NCBI GenBank assembly: GCA_033026295.1
Contig: CM065187.1
Span: 18,386,388 to 18,450,387 of the forward strand
Reading direction: 5' to 3'
DNA from: Channa striata
Lineage: Eukaryota > Chordata > Actinopteri > Anabantiformes > Channidae
Length of the DNA: 64,000 bases
The number at the start of each line of letters is the position of its first letter. Within the stretch, counting starts at the first letter, position 1. This document shows positions 1-15,200 of the stretch, piece after piece. The position numbers and the translations under genes were made by a program. The notes under the pieces are model-generated. The model had not been told where the DNA came from. It searched no databases and worked only from the letters and a program-made list of their open reading frames with translations.

Positions 1-221
1 CGTCACGCCAGTCCTCCTGAGCGTGGGCCTTCCCCGCAGCCTCTACAGCTTGGTGTGGCTGATCAGCCCCATCCTGGGCTTCTTGCTCCAGCCCGTCATC
101 GGCTTAGCCAGCGACCACTGTCGCTCAGCGTGGGGCAGGCGGAGGCCTTACATCCTGGCCCTTGGCATCCTTATGCTGGTGGGAACCACCCTGTTCCTCA
201 ACGGGGATGCTATAATCTCAG
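1..221 (+). CDS. slc45a2: slc45a2 exon 1 (3' part)
   Basis: Open from base 2 in frame; encodes 73 residues covering the second transmembrane region, the ASDHCRSAWGRRRP loop and the next helix. Donor is G|GTGAGAGG at 221/222, phase 1. The start codon lies outside the window. Confidence 0.93.
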
Positions 222-3200
222 GTGAGAGGGGGGAAGAAGGGGGAAGATCTGACAGTGAGGGGGGGGGTGGGGGCACAGCTATATTTTTAGTCTTATCCAC
301 TCTGTGTGGCGTTGACGTATTCCAAACAAGAGAGAGCTAATGATCAGTTCTTTCAGTCCCAAAGAAAAACAAAGTTCGTAAAATACGCTGTGCTGTAGAA
401 ATCAGACGGCACCTTGGTCTCATTTTTATGTGTGCTCATGCTCGGACACACGCTGAAGATGATTTGTGACTTATCTGGGAAATCTCAGCAAACACAAGGT
501 AAACATTTCAGGGTTTTATCTTTGTCTTGCTGTCAGGTTATGAGTAGTAACTGTTCCCGTTTTCCATGTTGTCCTTTGAAAAACATCACCTTTTATCAGC
601 CATTTAAACTTCTGATGTAAGTGGATTATTTTCACACTAGCACAATGATTAAAACGGCTTTTTTTGCATTCAATATGCAGACTGGTGCTTTTTTCCTGTT
701 TGCTCGTAGACTGTATTGGGAAAAAACTGTGACACGTCCATCAGGAAAGAAAGAAATGTGTCTCACACTGACTGTACAGCCTGTGACTGAAGTTAAATGT
801 GTGACTTGGTAAAAGGGCCTTGGCACAGACAGATGAGACGAGACGAGGTGTGACTGAGAAAATCTCGCTGTGCATTTAGCTTACAGTAGGGAGCCTGGAC
901 GGCTTCATGGGAATCTGCCGGGCTCCAGGCTGCATCACGAGAAGATTCCTGCACAAAAGAAAGCTGTTGAGCCTGTAAATATTGAATCACGGGGCTTGAA
1001 TGCATCATCCTAAATACCTTGGTCATATCACCTGATTGTAAGATAATTAGAATAATAATTGCACCTGATTTTCAGTCCATGGGAGGCACATTATAACTGC
1101 AGGCTACTAGTTTGAGAGGACATCCACTTACCTAGACTGGGAGATTTACATTATAATTCAAGTAATTCCGAATAAAACCTGTACAAAGCTTGCTTGAAAT
1201 GTGTTTTGTTTCTTTCTTGAATGCTGTGATTGTTGTTCGGCCCGCTCTAACCATTATACGGATTGTGAAGTATTCCTTTCATCCGACTTACTCTGGATAT
1301 GCTGATAAGTTTCCATGTTTGTCAGAGTTGTAGTAAATGCCTCAGGAATCGTGTGACGTTTGCATTGTTGAGCCTTCTGTCACTTTAAATAAGAGCTTCC
1401 CTCTGACCACCACAAGACTCACCCTTTAAATTAGTTTTCCATTAATTTGTCTCTGTAATGTGAACTTTCTCTCTGTTGCACACCTTTATTCTTTGATCAA
1501 AAAACTCACTTTACATTTTTTTTTGGTTTAGATACTGTATGTTTCCAAGCAACCTTCCTTCTATTGAAGGGAACAGAATAAAACTGAGCACAATGGCAGA
1601 CATGATTAGTTTTCTTCAATAAAGACTTACTTCTTGTCTTTATTTCTGACAAGCTCTAAATGTCTTTCAGTGTAGTTTTCCCCCTCTCATTTTTCTTCCT
1701 CTGATGTGACATTTTCCACTCACACATTTGACATTTCTATTATCACATACATAATTTCCAAGTGCTTATATGTTTGATTCTGTTTTGCAGCACTAGTGAT
1801 TGACAGCTCACTGAGGAGGATATGGGCCATCGTGGTGGTGATGTTTGGAGTCGTGCTGTTTGACTTTGCCGCGGACTTCATCGACGGACCCATCAAGGCC
1901 TACCTCTTTGACGTGTGTTCTCACCAAGACAAGGAACGAGGCCTGCACTGCCATGCTCTACTCACAGGTGTGTAACGCACACACGCACTTGGGTTTTTCT
2001 TGCTTCAATTATTTAATGCTTATTTTTTCCTTGTCCTTCTCCAACGTGCATGTGTTTGGTGCCTGGCTAGAGTCGTCTTATCTACAGTTCACTGTGTCTA
2101 ACGGTGTGTAGCAAGGATCCGTGATAATTCTACCTTCCTATAGAGTGACTAAGTGCTGGTGGGTGGAACAGTATTTACAGAGAAAAGTGTTACTTGTTGT
2201 GTGTGTGTGTGTGTGTGTTGCACACTGCACACTGTACATGTTCAGTGAGACTATGGAGGAGCTCTTGATTTTTGTCTTCATATTAAGGGGATTTCATGAA
2301 TGTCAAAGAGCGTTTAAAGGGACTAATTGGGCATTTGGGAAAATGTTACCAAGATGTGAATGAGAAGATTTGCACCAGCCTCGTGGCTGTATGTTAAATA
2401 TATCAGGAAGGAGACAGCGGAGCGTAAAGCGCTGGCCTGGCTCAGGTACTCGGCCTATCAGTAGCTCTAAAACCAAAAGATTAACCTGATTTTGTATTAA
2501 CTCTGGATCTAAGGGCTACATGTATGTGAGAGCGATAAGACTATTAGTCTCCAACTCTAAAGATCCTTTATCTCTTCTGAGCTTTTTAGCATATTTAGCT
2601 TGTTGTGTTGGCTTAACAGTCCACAGCTATAGTGTTTCGCTCTGCACTGCTCTTATCAGCATGTATTCCAGATGTGCCTGGCAGCTGTTTTCAGGAAAAA
2701 AATCACTCGTGCCCAGAACAGTTAGTAAGTTGCCACGACCAAAATACATCACATTCAAATTTATTGGATCCATAATTGGCAAGTTTGTCTTCAAGCTGAC
2801 AAATGTGGTTATTGGTAAATGTTGTGTTGATGCTTGTGTTTTCACTGTTGGCCTGAAAGCATGATAACTCTGAATATGATGTCGTGCCTTTACACTGATG
2901 TTAACCCAAATGTATAAAATTTAACCAGAAAGCATTAGAAAACACAGGAAAACAAGCAAATTCTAATAACAGACTTGTCACTGAAACCTTAAAAGCCCAG
3001 TGTGTATAAGGTTTCAAAGTGTTTTGGGTCTGATCTCAGTTGGGCTTTTGAAAAAAGGCTTTAGCAGGCAGCTTAACGCACGTTTTTCTAAAAACTCACA
3101 AAGCAGAACTGTAAAAGAAATTCAATGCAAATGTAGAGTGCCTTTATGAATTTATAGTGATAGTGTGTTCCTTTAAAGAGTCTGCTGGGTCTAATTGAGT

Positions 3201-6200
3201 CAAATTGTTTTCATAGTTTGGTAAAATGTTGTAATTTTTAAAATATTTCTAACTGAAATTCAGACTTTTAAGTTAGACTTATGTATAGAATATTTGCATA
3301 TTCCAGCTTACACAAACTGTACTCAGATTTCAGTAATTTTACCATCTCAACAATTATTTCAACCAACCCTCCTGTGAATTCTGCAACTAAAAATGTCATA
3401 ATAACATGGCAACATGCATAATTTTTGTTTTGTTTTCTTTAGCAAAACAGTTGTGAATTTTAGGGTGCATCAATCAAAAAGGGTCCAGAAAATCCCGGAG
3501 TGGATCAGTGTGGATCATTTGTGACAGCTTCAGCTGTAAATTTGTGGCACTTTCCTGTTGTGTGGCCACCTCCGCCTCCAGTTGTATGTTTCTCTGCCAC
3601 TTTGATACACAGACTTGCTCTGTAGTTGTTTTCTTGACCTCAGGTCAGGGACACGTGGCTGAAGGGATGAATAGATTCTCCACTTGCTCTGTGAGACATG
3701 GAGCAGTGATGATGTCCTCTAAGTTAAGAAGCAGCAAAGTCTCTCCAAAGCTCAGGGTTGTACTATGAAAAGAAATGTGAGGTTGTCAGTCAAGTCTGGA
3801 CATGGACTGGTGTCAGCATATGCTTCTGGAGTTGTACAATTCCATTTACTAGACTGCAGGTGTTGAACTATTGTTGAACTGACCAAGGCTGCAGTTGCAT
3901 TTGTGATATTCTGGGTAATTGCACACCTTGTTCTTGGGGAGATTTTGAGGTAATCACCTTTGGACACATTCAAAACGAGTCCTTTTTCTTATTTGGTTGA
4001 GCCGCCAAACCTTATCTTCTATTTAAACCGCAGTCAGTGCTTTCCACGCAGTGAATTTCTCTTCCAGCCTCTTTGCAAAGAAAAGGCAGGAAAGATGGAC
4101 ACCTGTGACATTTAATCCTCCTACATTTCAGTGTAGATCCGCAGTCTAATCCTCCAGCACGACAGTGGTATTCTAATACTAGCACTGATTTACAGCTAAT
4201 GTAACCTTTTGTTTGACAGGTGCTTAGATTAAATGTAGGTCATGTCAGATATTCAAAATTATAAAACAAGTAAATGTAGTTTTGTATAGCATCCAAAAAA
4301 GATGATATTTTTAGTGCATTCTTACTGCTGAAGATCACATGACAGTTATTCATAAGAAACATACGTATGGGAAACCTCATGTTTTGGGATTTTTCTTTCT
4401 CACTGCTTTGGTAAAGAATCAAAACTTTAAAAATATATTCCACACACAAATAAACGGAATCAAACTCAAATGTTTTCTATCTTTCCTTGGAGGCAACATG
4501 ATATGTTTTTAGTGTGAGGGTCGGTAGCGTGCTCAGCTGTCAGCAGGTACCGAGTGGTATGAGCGAGCCGGTCAGGCACTAATCCAGTCATGTGCTCAGA
4601 CACAAGCTAAGCACATGACTGTTCAGAAGCCCCTGCCGCCGCTGGTATGTGAGCTTTGCGTCCCAGCGAACAGGAATTGTTGTGTGTTCCTCTGATTTCA
4701 CATGACCTTTTCTAATGATCCATTCTGAACCATAGGAGTGAATGCCAGTTGTGAAACACTATAATCAATACCCAGCCTCTCCTTGTGTGGGGAGTGGGCT
4801 GTCCTGTTCATCTCCTTCAAGTTTTTATTGGTTTCTTATCGTCGAGTGTTTTTCTCTCTCAGGTGAAGCAAGTTGGACACACAAACGGATCTTCATGGGC
4901 CGTAGCTCTGTCCTCCACGTTAGTCCAGACTGAAATGTCTCAAATATTAAATGTATTGCCATGAACTTCCGATCAGACAGTTTTATCCCCCAAAGGATAA
5001 ATATCACTTACTTTGGTGGTCCCTTGACGTTTTAATCTATCTCCACCAGTGAAAAATAAATTACCACCAAGACAGTGTAATAACTCTGGTGAGACCATCG
5101 TCAGACTAACACAGCTGACCATAGACCTGTTCGTTTGTCCAAACACTTCTGAGTTTCTCTCAAGTCCATATATATTCAGCATTCTAAATACATTTCCACA
5201 AAGGATTTTAAATGAAACACTAACTAATAAGTCACTTTAACGATGGACCTTCAGCCTTAACTTGAAGTTTTGGTCAAAAGTATTTGGACAAACCAACTTA
5301 AAAAAATTCATTAGCATTTTTAACACTCGGTTGCAAATGTTTTGCATTCAATCACTGTTCAAAGTCTAGAATCCATGGACATGACCAGATGCTCGGTCTA
5401 TTCTGCAGTAACGCTCTGCCGGGCCTTTACTACAGCTCTCTTCAATTGTTTTGGGGTTGTTTGGCCTTTAGCAAGTGAAATAAATTCTCATTTGGATTCA
5501 GATCTGGTGAATGACCTTACTATAGATTTCTGAAAACTCTCCAGTGGATGGATAAAAATGCTTGTTCTTTATATTCAATTCAACCTACCCACTTTTCTCA
5601 AACCCTTAATTTAAAGCTATCAAATGTTATTGTTTAATTTTCAGATTCATTGTGGTGGCAAATATAGACATAATTCTTTTCTTCCAATCGTCTGCTCACT
5701 TTAATGCAGTGAGATCTGTGAGCTTGTTCAGCCTTTGCCAAAAACAGCTGTAACTGTAACGTGAAACCACTCGAGTTTAATTGATATTTACTTCAAATTG
5801 CGCCTTGCGGATGTGCGATCTCTTCCGCTCTAATTTTCAGTCTGTGAGAGTCAGTGATATGTGTGTACGCTCTGTTACACCGCACTGTAATAAAATGTTC
5901 AAAGTCATTGCAAGGGTGGAAAGGTGCAGCTGACGATGCTGAGAGAAGCGAGGGAAGGCTCATGAATTAGAGGCTGTTGGATGCAGCACATAAACAACAA
6001 TGACTGATGACTCCTGAAGTGTTATACTTCACCTGTTACTAAAATATGATAGTAACAGGTGGATTGCTTTAAATTTATATTTTTGTTTTCTTACTATATA
6101 TAACAATCACAAAAGTGTGTGTGTGTCTGTGTGTGTGTGTCTGTGTGTGTGTTAATATAGGCATGTGATCACAGTGTTTCCAGGTTTCCAGTTATTTACC

Positions 6201-9200
6201 TAAACCGCCATAGTCACCCACATTAACAGGAATCATCAAGCCAAAAATGTCTCCTCTTCTGCATCAGTTTTATACTTTCTTATGAATATCTTAATGTTAT
6301 GTCTACAAAAACATGCTCCTTGTCTGTAGATCCTTGTGTTGCATTTTAACAACCGGGTAGTTCACGTTGTACAGAGAATACCATACAGGAAACCTGCATT
6401 TAAAGCAGTGAATGCTGATGCTATTATGGCACATTTTTGACATAACAAACGACCTATTTTTTTCAGCGTGCCTTTTTGAAGTAATCATGAAAGAAATGAT
6501 TCTGGCATCAGCAGGCCTCAGTAGTTAACTTTCCTTTTATGTGTCGAAGGCAGATGAGGCTGTGTTGGTATCAAGAACCAGTGACAGCAAGGAGAGAGAG
6601 ATAACAACTCTGTATCAGATCACATGTTGTGTTCGGGTAGGACTTGTTTTCTCTCCAAGTGCAACTTGCGAGCCTTAAAGCTACAACGTGCAACTTTTGG
6701 AATTCGAGTAGCAGCGGCAACAACAGACAAAGCTGAAAGCCAGAGCACCATTCACATGGAGTTAATATGTTAATATTAATATAGTTAATATGCATTTTTT
6801 GTCATGCACTGAACCTGTCAGAAAAGAAGACACTGAAAAGCTTTTTTCACATACATATAACATTTTGTTTTACTTTATACATAATCACAAATTCATACAT
6901 ATATATTTTCCAATCAGACATTTAATCCTCTTCTATGAATACAACACATGAAGAGTAAAATTAAAACAGTTGAAAGTGATTTTATAATAGCCATATAAAG
7001 GCTGGGGATGTGTAGGACAGGAAGGGACGAGCTGGGTTTGACAATGGAGTTAGACCTTGGCAGACAGCTGAGGCTGGGTCCTAATAAAAATCACGAGTGT
7101 AGTCACTCAATAAAGTTGTTGCACAGTTTTATCTGCACACTGTTTTTATATTTGCCGCTGTGTTTCAGGTCTGGGCGGTGCGTGTGGCTACTTGGTGGGA
7201 GCTATGGACTGGGGACATTCTGTGCTGGGTCGGCTGCTGGGCTCTGAGTACCAAGTCATCTACTTTTTCGCAGCGATGACTTGGGGCATCTTTCTCATTG
7301 TGCACCTCTTCAGTATCCCAGAGCAACCTCTGGGAAAGGATCGATGTGCCTCTGTGTCTTCACACTCCGGTGGTCTGCACCAACTGGGCTCCCACAGCAA
7401 TGGCTATGGAACACTGGCTAAAGAGCCCGTCTCTTCTGCAGTGCAAGCATCTCACCCAGACCTCAGACCGAGGTCTTTCTCCGCTCTGGGGGAGGCCAAC
7501 TCGGTGACCTCCAGTGTGAAACAGCCAAACAAAGAGGTGTGTGAACCCCAGAATGTTTATCATAGGGGATCTGATTTATGTATGTGATGAATGTCCGGCT
7601 CATCTACATCTAACATGTTTCTGTTAGATGTAGATGAGCTTTTGTAGTGCTAGTGTCAATAAGCTACGTGGTGGTGACTAGTGGTCCTGAATAAAGTTTA
7701 AAAGCTGTGAGCACATGGACAGTATAGTGTGTGTTTACATCAAAGATGGTGTCAGGCAAGGGACACAATCTTTGAAGTTACAGTAACCCGTCTGAAAGAT
7801 GACCTCCGTGTGTGATCTCACTGTGTGCAGCCATTAAACTAGAAGCAATGGGATTGGATATGTGACTTCAGTGTAGCAGTGGAGATGACACAGAGTACAT
7901 AATAAAACACACAGTATGGCTCAGTGCCAGTGTTTTCCATCTGGTTCCATCAACACCTTTACAGTATCCAACCGTGTTTTCTGACCTGAAATAGACCTGA
8001 ATAAATACGTAATCTGAATTCCTCGTCCTAATTTTGTTTTGCCACATCTCAACCATAAACCAGGAAACAATAGGCCTGCCTGGATACGGTGGCAACACTT
8101 AAAACTGGAAATGACCAGTGAACAGATCAAGAGACTTGAAACTGGTCTGATTCCAGCACATCAGCAGCATCTGGGAGAATACAACGTTATGATTTATTTC
8201 ACCTCCGATTGTTTTTTAATTAAGTGATTAGTTGATTGAGAAAAACCAACATGAAGCAGGACTAGTTGAGCGAGGGCTACCAGTGGATTTTAGAGTCAGT
8301 TTAAACCAGAACATTGAGAGAAACAAATGTTTTCGTTCAGCATTAGATCAGATTATGTGTGAATTATGAATACTAATTGGAGAATGTATACATTTCATAC
8401 AATGGGTGGAAGTGACACCTGTCCCCACACAATAATGTGCAACCGTAGTGTGACAGGAAATATGACTAAAGGTCAAATTTAAACAATTTAGTATTTACAA
8501 AACTACAAAATGTATTTAATATTATTTATGGTGAAAAACATAAGATTTGGTTTAGTCACTTTGCTCACCTGTAGTAGTTTCTGCATCCTGTCGTCACATA
8601 CCTCCCTCCACCTCTGGTGTCTGGAAGAAAATTTCCTTTAGTAAGATTGACAGTGTGCCAGATTGTTATTGATAGAAATGTGCTGAGAGCTGAGATGAGG
8701 AGGACAGCAAAAATGATTTATGTAGTGTTGGCATTGATGGCATTGATCGGGAGAGATGGAAATGGATTTAAACATGCATAGAGCAAAGAGGCTTTGATCA
8801 CAGCTTTTTATTACATGTGCTGCAACCCAGTGCCAGGGAGGCTGATGTGTACAGATTGGGTCAGTGGTCTAATTGTGTAAAACTTGCATCTGCTGTAAAA
8901 AAAAATAAAAAAGTGTCTGAGTCTGCAGAAAATAGACAGAAACAAACTACTACCAATACTAAATACAAAGCCCAGGTTTCACTAAGGTGAAATATAGTGC
9001 TTGACGTGATCATAGCACCAGAGGAAACTTAAAGGAACACAAATGCCACAACAGTTGTCCTAAATTCAAACAGTCTTTGAGACATGTCAGTCCACATTAA
9101 AGATGTCAGCCTGCTGTTGGTACAAAGGGAGAAGTGAGTGGCTGCAGTCCTCGGGATGCAACATCTGGCATGACAATGAATGTCCTCACATCCTTTGGTG

Positions 9201-12200
9201 GCAATAAATTTGGAGGCTCGCGAAAATCAATCACCACAGTCATTAGGATGGATTATTTTTTTAATTTAGTTTAAATCTTTCAGTCTAGGCCATCGTAGCC
9301 ATCATTAGAGCCATTTCACTACCTTGGGCAATCAATATGTTCTTCCATTGATTTTAAAACCACTGAGGCAAAAATGGGAAAATTGAAAACAATTAAGTTC
9401 AAATGGTTAATTAGGCCAATCACTTACAATGAAGGTGAGCATTGATGGATTCATCTATTCACTTAAGGTGTTCTGGAGCCAATCACAGATATCCCTGAGC
9501 GAGAGGTGGGCAACAACCTGGACAAGTCTCCCGTCTATCTCAGGGCCAACAGAGACAGACACACACAAACAGACAACCATTCACACTCACATTTACGGGC
9601 TTCAGTTCCTAAAAAATCTGGACCTCAGTGAGTCCATCGAAGCATTTAAGTTGCGTTGACATCTGAATGTCTTTAACGCCCTGATAAATAAGAGGCGGAT
9701 CATCCTCACTTTAACCTCACTGTAAATGTCTAACTTTTCTTACTGTGTTTTTTTTGGGGGGGGGGGGGATTGGAGAGATCATTGCTAAATATGTACAATG
9801 TGTCAATAACACGTTTGTTTTCAAATATAACTATAGAAATGGTCCATGCAAGGTTATATCTTTTTCATTTATAAAAGAACACAGTGTAATGCCAGGTCAT
9901 ACTATGTGTTTTAAATCAAAATACATTAACTATTATTTCAAAGAATGATATTTTAACTTTCATGCTTTGACTTTCATCCTCTCCTGCCTCTGAGTCCTAA
10001 GTTGAGTCCTCTGAGACCTTTAAGTTGAATCCCTTTGTTTATTATAATTAAGCTCTTTATGCTGCAGTTTTGTGTTTTTTTAAACAATGGATGCCTTTGA
10101 ACTGTTTTCAGCCGTGGGCTTCAGCACCACTACAAGGAGAGTAATAAGTGCCGTGAGAGGAAATACTTTTTTATTTATTTATTTTCTCATCCTGTCAGTT
10201 ATTATAGCTCTTAATGTTTACGTGTATCTGCAGGCCCAGAAGAGGATGACATTTCGGTCTCTGATGGAAGCTATCATCAACATGCCAAACCACTACCGCT
10301 GCCTGTGTGTCAGTCACCTGCTGGGATGGACAGCCTTCCTCTGCAATATGCTCTTCTTCACTGATTTTATGGGACAGGTATTAATTTTTGGTGTGGCTTG
10401 GTTCCATGTATTTTAGAAAGACTCAGATCCGTGCTTAACCCTTCGCTACTAAGTGCATGCACATGTCCTAATTTTGCATTGTTAGCTCTCCACCCATACT
10501 TTCAGACTTTCTAATATTTACTTATTTTCCATTTGTGTTATAGGTCTATTGTGACTGATCTCCAGTCTTGGGGGAAACACGTTACAATGTACAAGAACGT
10601 TTTGATGTAACGAGTAATCTAATGCGTTCAAAGTACTCGTTACATTTGCCATGTAATGTCACGAAGGAACACATAGAGCATGTGCACTTAAATTTGAAGT
10701 CATTCATGTAAATGTTTAAAAGGCCTGTTACTTTATTTGAAAGTGATGTCTGTGTTTGTGGTTAGGTGTGTGATTTAGGCCTGTAGTGCCATATTTTTGA
10801 AGCCTCTGTAGGAATATGTACTCGGCAAAATGTAAGGCCGACGTGTCAGGGCCGGACTTGGCTGTGTTATGATGGTCGAGCAATTATAAAGGTCAATACT
10901 AAAACAACATGTGCCAGGAATAACAAGTTCCATTTTCAGCAGTGGAAAAGTTACTCTAAAGTTCTCTAGGTATTTTCCTCAGAGGGAACGTTGTAACTGT
11001 AATCCAATCAGTTACTTTCAGTAGTAAGTAAAGTAAGGTTCCCTAACACTGCTGATGTCTCTGCACAACGTTATATTGCTGACATCATTTTTTGCAACTC
11101 CACTTACAGATTTCTGTTCAATTTATTCAGTTGATTTAATCCAATTGATTCAGTTTATGATCATGATGATTATGATTTAATTAATGATCTAAGGCATTTT
11201 CAAACAAACATATTTGCTTCGTCAAATGTATGTGAATTACGGATTTGCTTTACGGATTAGTTTTATATAATTGTAAATTGATTATAGGGAGCTGTTTATT
11301 TGTTTGTCGGCCTGTCAGACAAGACATTTCAAAATGTCACCTTGGCCTCCAAAAAACTGTGATGGGCTTTTTTTCATAGCATTTTTCCCCCCTCACATAA
11401 AGAGCTAAAAGGAATCAATTAGCAAGAGAGAAATGGCAATGAGGTGCCTCAAAGATCCTCGGATGAACTGAAACCATTATATAGACAAAACAACCATCGA
11501 GATTGTATTAGCTGTGCATTTTATTAACCTCTTTCCAGTAAAACGTAAGAAGACAAATCTGCAGAAATGATCCGTAAATTACGAATCTTATGAACGAAAC
11601 GTTGATAATTTTGCTAATCGTTGAACTGTTATAATGTAAAAAGTCAAGTTATTCTCAAATGTGACATGTCAAACCAGGCAAAGTGTCAAAGTGAGAACAG
11701 TAACTGAAAGATGAACATATACTGCACATTCATCTGCGTTCATGCTCCATTAATCGCTTTGTGTTTGTGAGGGGGCAGATGAAGGATGGGGCGTCGGAGT
11801 AATCTGTTGTTGTTGTTTTTTGTGTTGAAGTGTGTAAGGCGTGCGTTACAGTTTCACAGCGTGCATGCTGATCAAAGAACACAATTCACAACATGATGCA
11901 GTATTCAAGGCCACAGTTCATTAGCAGGCGATGCACCAACATGTAATCGAAAAATGCAGACACCACTAACAAGGACGTGTAATCTGTGGCTCCCAGTTGA
12001 GCTACAGCAAAATTGTCCATTTTTGCAGGTAAAAGAAGATGAAAGCATATATTAAAGAGAGCGGCTAACATTTCATATATTCATTGTGGATTTCCTCAAC
12101 TTTAAAAATGATTCACTTTATTATTTTTTTGTATTTATTAGCCATGATTTAAAGCTGTCATTTAGATTCTACTACTTAATGGTAGTGGAACAAAAGTGTG

Positions 12201-15200
12201 GGGAAGAACAAATGAGTAACGCTGTGACTTTTTGGAAGAAAATAGAAACAAATGCGTTTTTTTCATAAGCACTGTTGCCACTGTACTTAGGAAACAAACT
12301 GAAATTTAGGTTTATTAATCTACATACTCTCACTGTAAATAGTGTGTAATGATGTATCTCTTTTTGCAGATTGTGTACAAGGGAAATCCTTATGCGGCCC
12401 ATAATTCCACAGCTTATGCCACATACGAGAGAGGAGTGGAAATAGGCTGCTGGGGACTGTGCATTAACGCGGTTTCTTCTGCCCTCTACTCCTGTAAGTC
12501 AGAGGCCGTATGATATTCCTCTGTGTGACTGGTATTTTGTGTGTGTTTATTTCTAAATAAGTTATGGAATCCAATAACATCACATGTCCAGCACAGGCAG
12601 CGTTCGTTTCATTTATTAAAGCTTGACAGGGTGGACAATTACTGCCGTCTTCTTTTGCATTAGGATTACGTTAGGCTGTGGTCATTGATTAGCTGGCTCT
12701 CGTTCAGTGGAACACATGTTTTCCCTGAGGCACGATGAGCTGTGCACAGATTAAGGAATAGCCAGCTAAAATAATGACCCTGTGCTACAGTTTGTTCAAA
12801 GCAAAGCTCAGCAGATAATTAAATAAAAGCTTGACATGGTCACTGGACCTCTGGGTGTGAATGTCTCTCTATTTATAGTCTGGATGCTGAGCTGATGGTA
12901 ATTTTAAATGTCCCCCCCCAGCTCAGCTTTGAAACAAATTCAGTCAAATATTCAGTTAGCTGTAATAGATTCAACTTTCAACTTTATTTGTATAGATCAC
13001 AACAAACTTTATTTATATAGATCACAACAAAGTCACCTCAAGGCACTTTACATAATAAAGTCTGTAGAGAAAACCCAACAAATCCCCCTTGAGCAGCTAT
13101 AGGCAACAGTGGAGAGGAAAAACTCCCTTTAACGGCAGAAACCTCCAGCAGAACCAGGCTCAGGGTGGGCGGACATCTGCCTTGACCGGTTGGGCTGAGT
13201 GGAAAACGCTGGGCTGGGTGGTGGGACCAGTAGCTGAGCACTGGAAGACACACATCTCCAAAGCCGGGGACACCTGAAGACAGGGACAGAGAGACGGAGA
13301 CAGAGAGGGAGAATCACAACAGAGAGGCGAAGCACAATAGATACATCTTGAGTTTAAAATGCTAATATTTTTAAGTGGTACAGTTCCATAAAACATGCAA
13401 TATCTACTCTAAATGAGTTCACTTGATTTGTTGCATAAACAGCATTTAGTAAAGTGGACGAGTTGGGGCATAACGTCACACATTGTCCTGCGTCAAAGCC
13501 AGTGTGGAGCCCCGTGTTGCAGCTTCCGCTTGGCACCTTTTCTCCCAATGTTGCCAGGGCTTTTCTCACTAATTTGGGTTGTTGCCTTTTCCCAGCTGCT
13601 TCTGATCAAAAGCGTGTTTATTAAAACCGCAGGTGTGTCACCCCCCCGATACGTAGTGCATACCCGGTTTGTGGTATGGATACAAAAGAAGCTCTGCCTT
13701 TCTTATAAAAAATAAAGAAAAAAGTGTTTATTGAGGTGGATAAACTGAAGCACCAGAAGCTCGACTTGGTGGGAGTCCAGGAGCTGGAGATCAGCAGGCA
13801 ACAAACTGTCAATCAGATCTGTCTATCAACACCCACACAGCAGACATCAAAGCTTCTTTAATCCTTAGAACCTTATTAATGCAAATAACAATAGTATGTT
13901 TATTGGAGCTGCAGGGTTAAGTTATTAAAAATCATAGTAACTGCTGGCTTTTTGAATTTGAGTTACTTGGGCCAACATCTCACAGCCGCTAATTGCACAT
14001 TGCACTTTAAGATACTTAGTGTTGCTTTAGCCACCTGTCATGAAAGTTGCCACCTGGTTTGTTGTGGTTTTCAAAGAAAACTGATTTCCTCTGAAATATC
14101 CACCACACGTGTTTTCAGATGTGCAGCGGTTCCTTCTCCCGTACATCGGCCTGAAAGGATTATACTTTGTGGGCTACTTTGTCTTCGGCTTGGGCACCAG
14201 CCTGATCGGCCTCTTCCCCAACATCATCGCCACGCTCATCCTCTGCAGCGTGTTTGGCGTCATGTCCAGCACGCTGTACACCATCCCATTCAACCTGGTG
14301 GCCGAGTATCAGCGTGAAGAGGAGGTACAGTCAATGGGCAGGCAGTGGAAGTGTATTTTCTTCAGGGGTGAGATGTGTGGGACAGCAAGACAACACAGAG
14401 ATAACAAAAGGCCGAGTTCTGCAGTGATAAGGGAGAAAGAGGCTCTGGGGTTTTTGATTGTAAATGTCAGACTCTTAGTATTTGACTGTGCCGTCCTCAG
14501 TTTTTCATGAGGTCTAACAAACATACTGAATATGTTTCCTTCCTCATAAAACACTTTAGTTATTTTAATTCCATCATTGTTTCCATTATTGGTTATTACC
14601 CAAAATGATTCTCCTTTTCTGCCTTCCCTAGTACTTTGCTATGTTTTTGTCACACACCAGCACCTGTCGATGTAATGACACTCTTGGCAGGACTGTGTAT
14701 CACACCTTCCACATGCCTCTGCACTGTTGTGTTGATGCATGACTCATGCAAACACTGACATTCCCCAATTAAACTACTTGAAGTGAAAAACACGGGGAAA
14801 CTCTCACAGGGCCCCATTGCAACATTCAATCCCACAAGTCTGTCAGCCAGCAGCAAAACTTAACATTCCAAAAAATACAGTACGTATGAGAAAGCAGGAA
14901 TTAATCATTAATGAAAACACAGCTAGTTTAGTTTCTATCTTTAAGGACTAGACACAGACACAACCTCATGCTGTGAGAAACTATAAGTGCATTTACGCAA
15001 TTTGGTAGGAAGACTGGTGATTTGAAAAAGAATTGGCACATTGATCATTAATGGAAAAAATGAATTGCTGTCCAAAGGGTTTTTCTGCGATAAATTTTGG
15101 CATTGAAAATAGAATAAACTCAAATGTTGCTCAAATGAGAGACAAAATACAGCCAAAATCTTAGCAAAAAAGACTCCGTTATTAATGACTCTGCACTGAA

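Larger units (their letters stand above)
1968..7168 (+). other. slc45a2 intron 2
   Basis: 5.2 kb intron. It holds a GT microsatellite at 2199-2218, a Tc1-like fragment near 5262-5545, an 11-bp-arm inverted repeat at 6030-6061 and a TG/TC microsatellite at 6113-6151. The rest is unremarkable AT-rich DNA. Confidence 0.7.
7537..10233 (+). other. slc45a2 intron 3
   Basis: Contains an 18-bp perfect hairpin at 7598-7639, a dispersed fish repeat fragment near 9465-9605 and a T-run followed by about 13 consecutive G at 9756-9768, which may be an error-prone homopolymer. Otherwise nothing recognised. Confidence 0.7.

Noticed and set aside
13400..13900. Possible extra exon or transposon in slc45a2 intron 5
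   Set aside because: GC-richer with some open frame, but no splice-consistent coding exon and no terminal repeats found.
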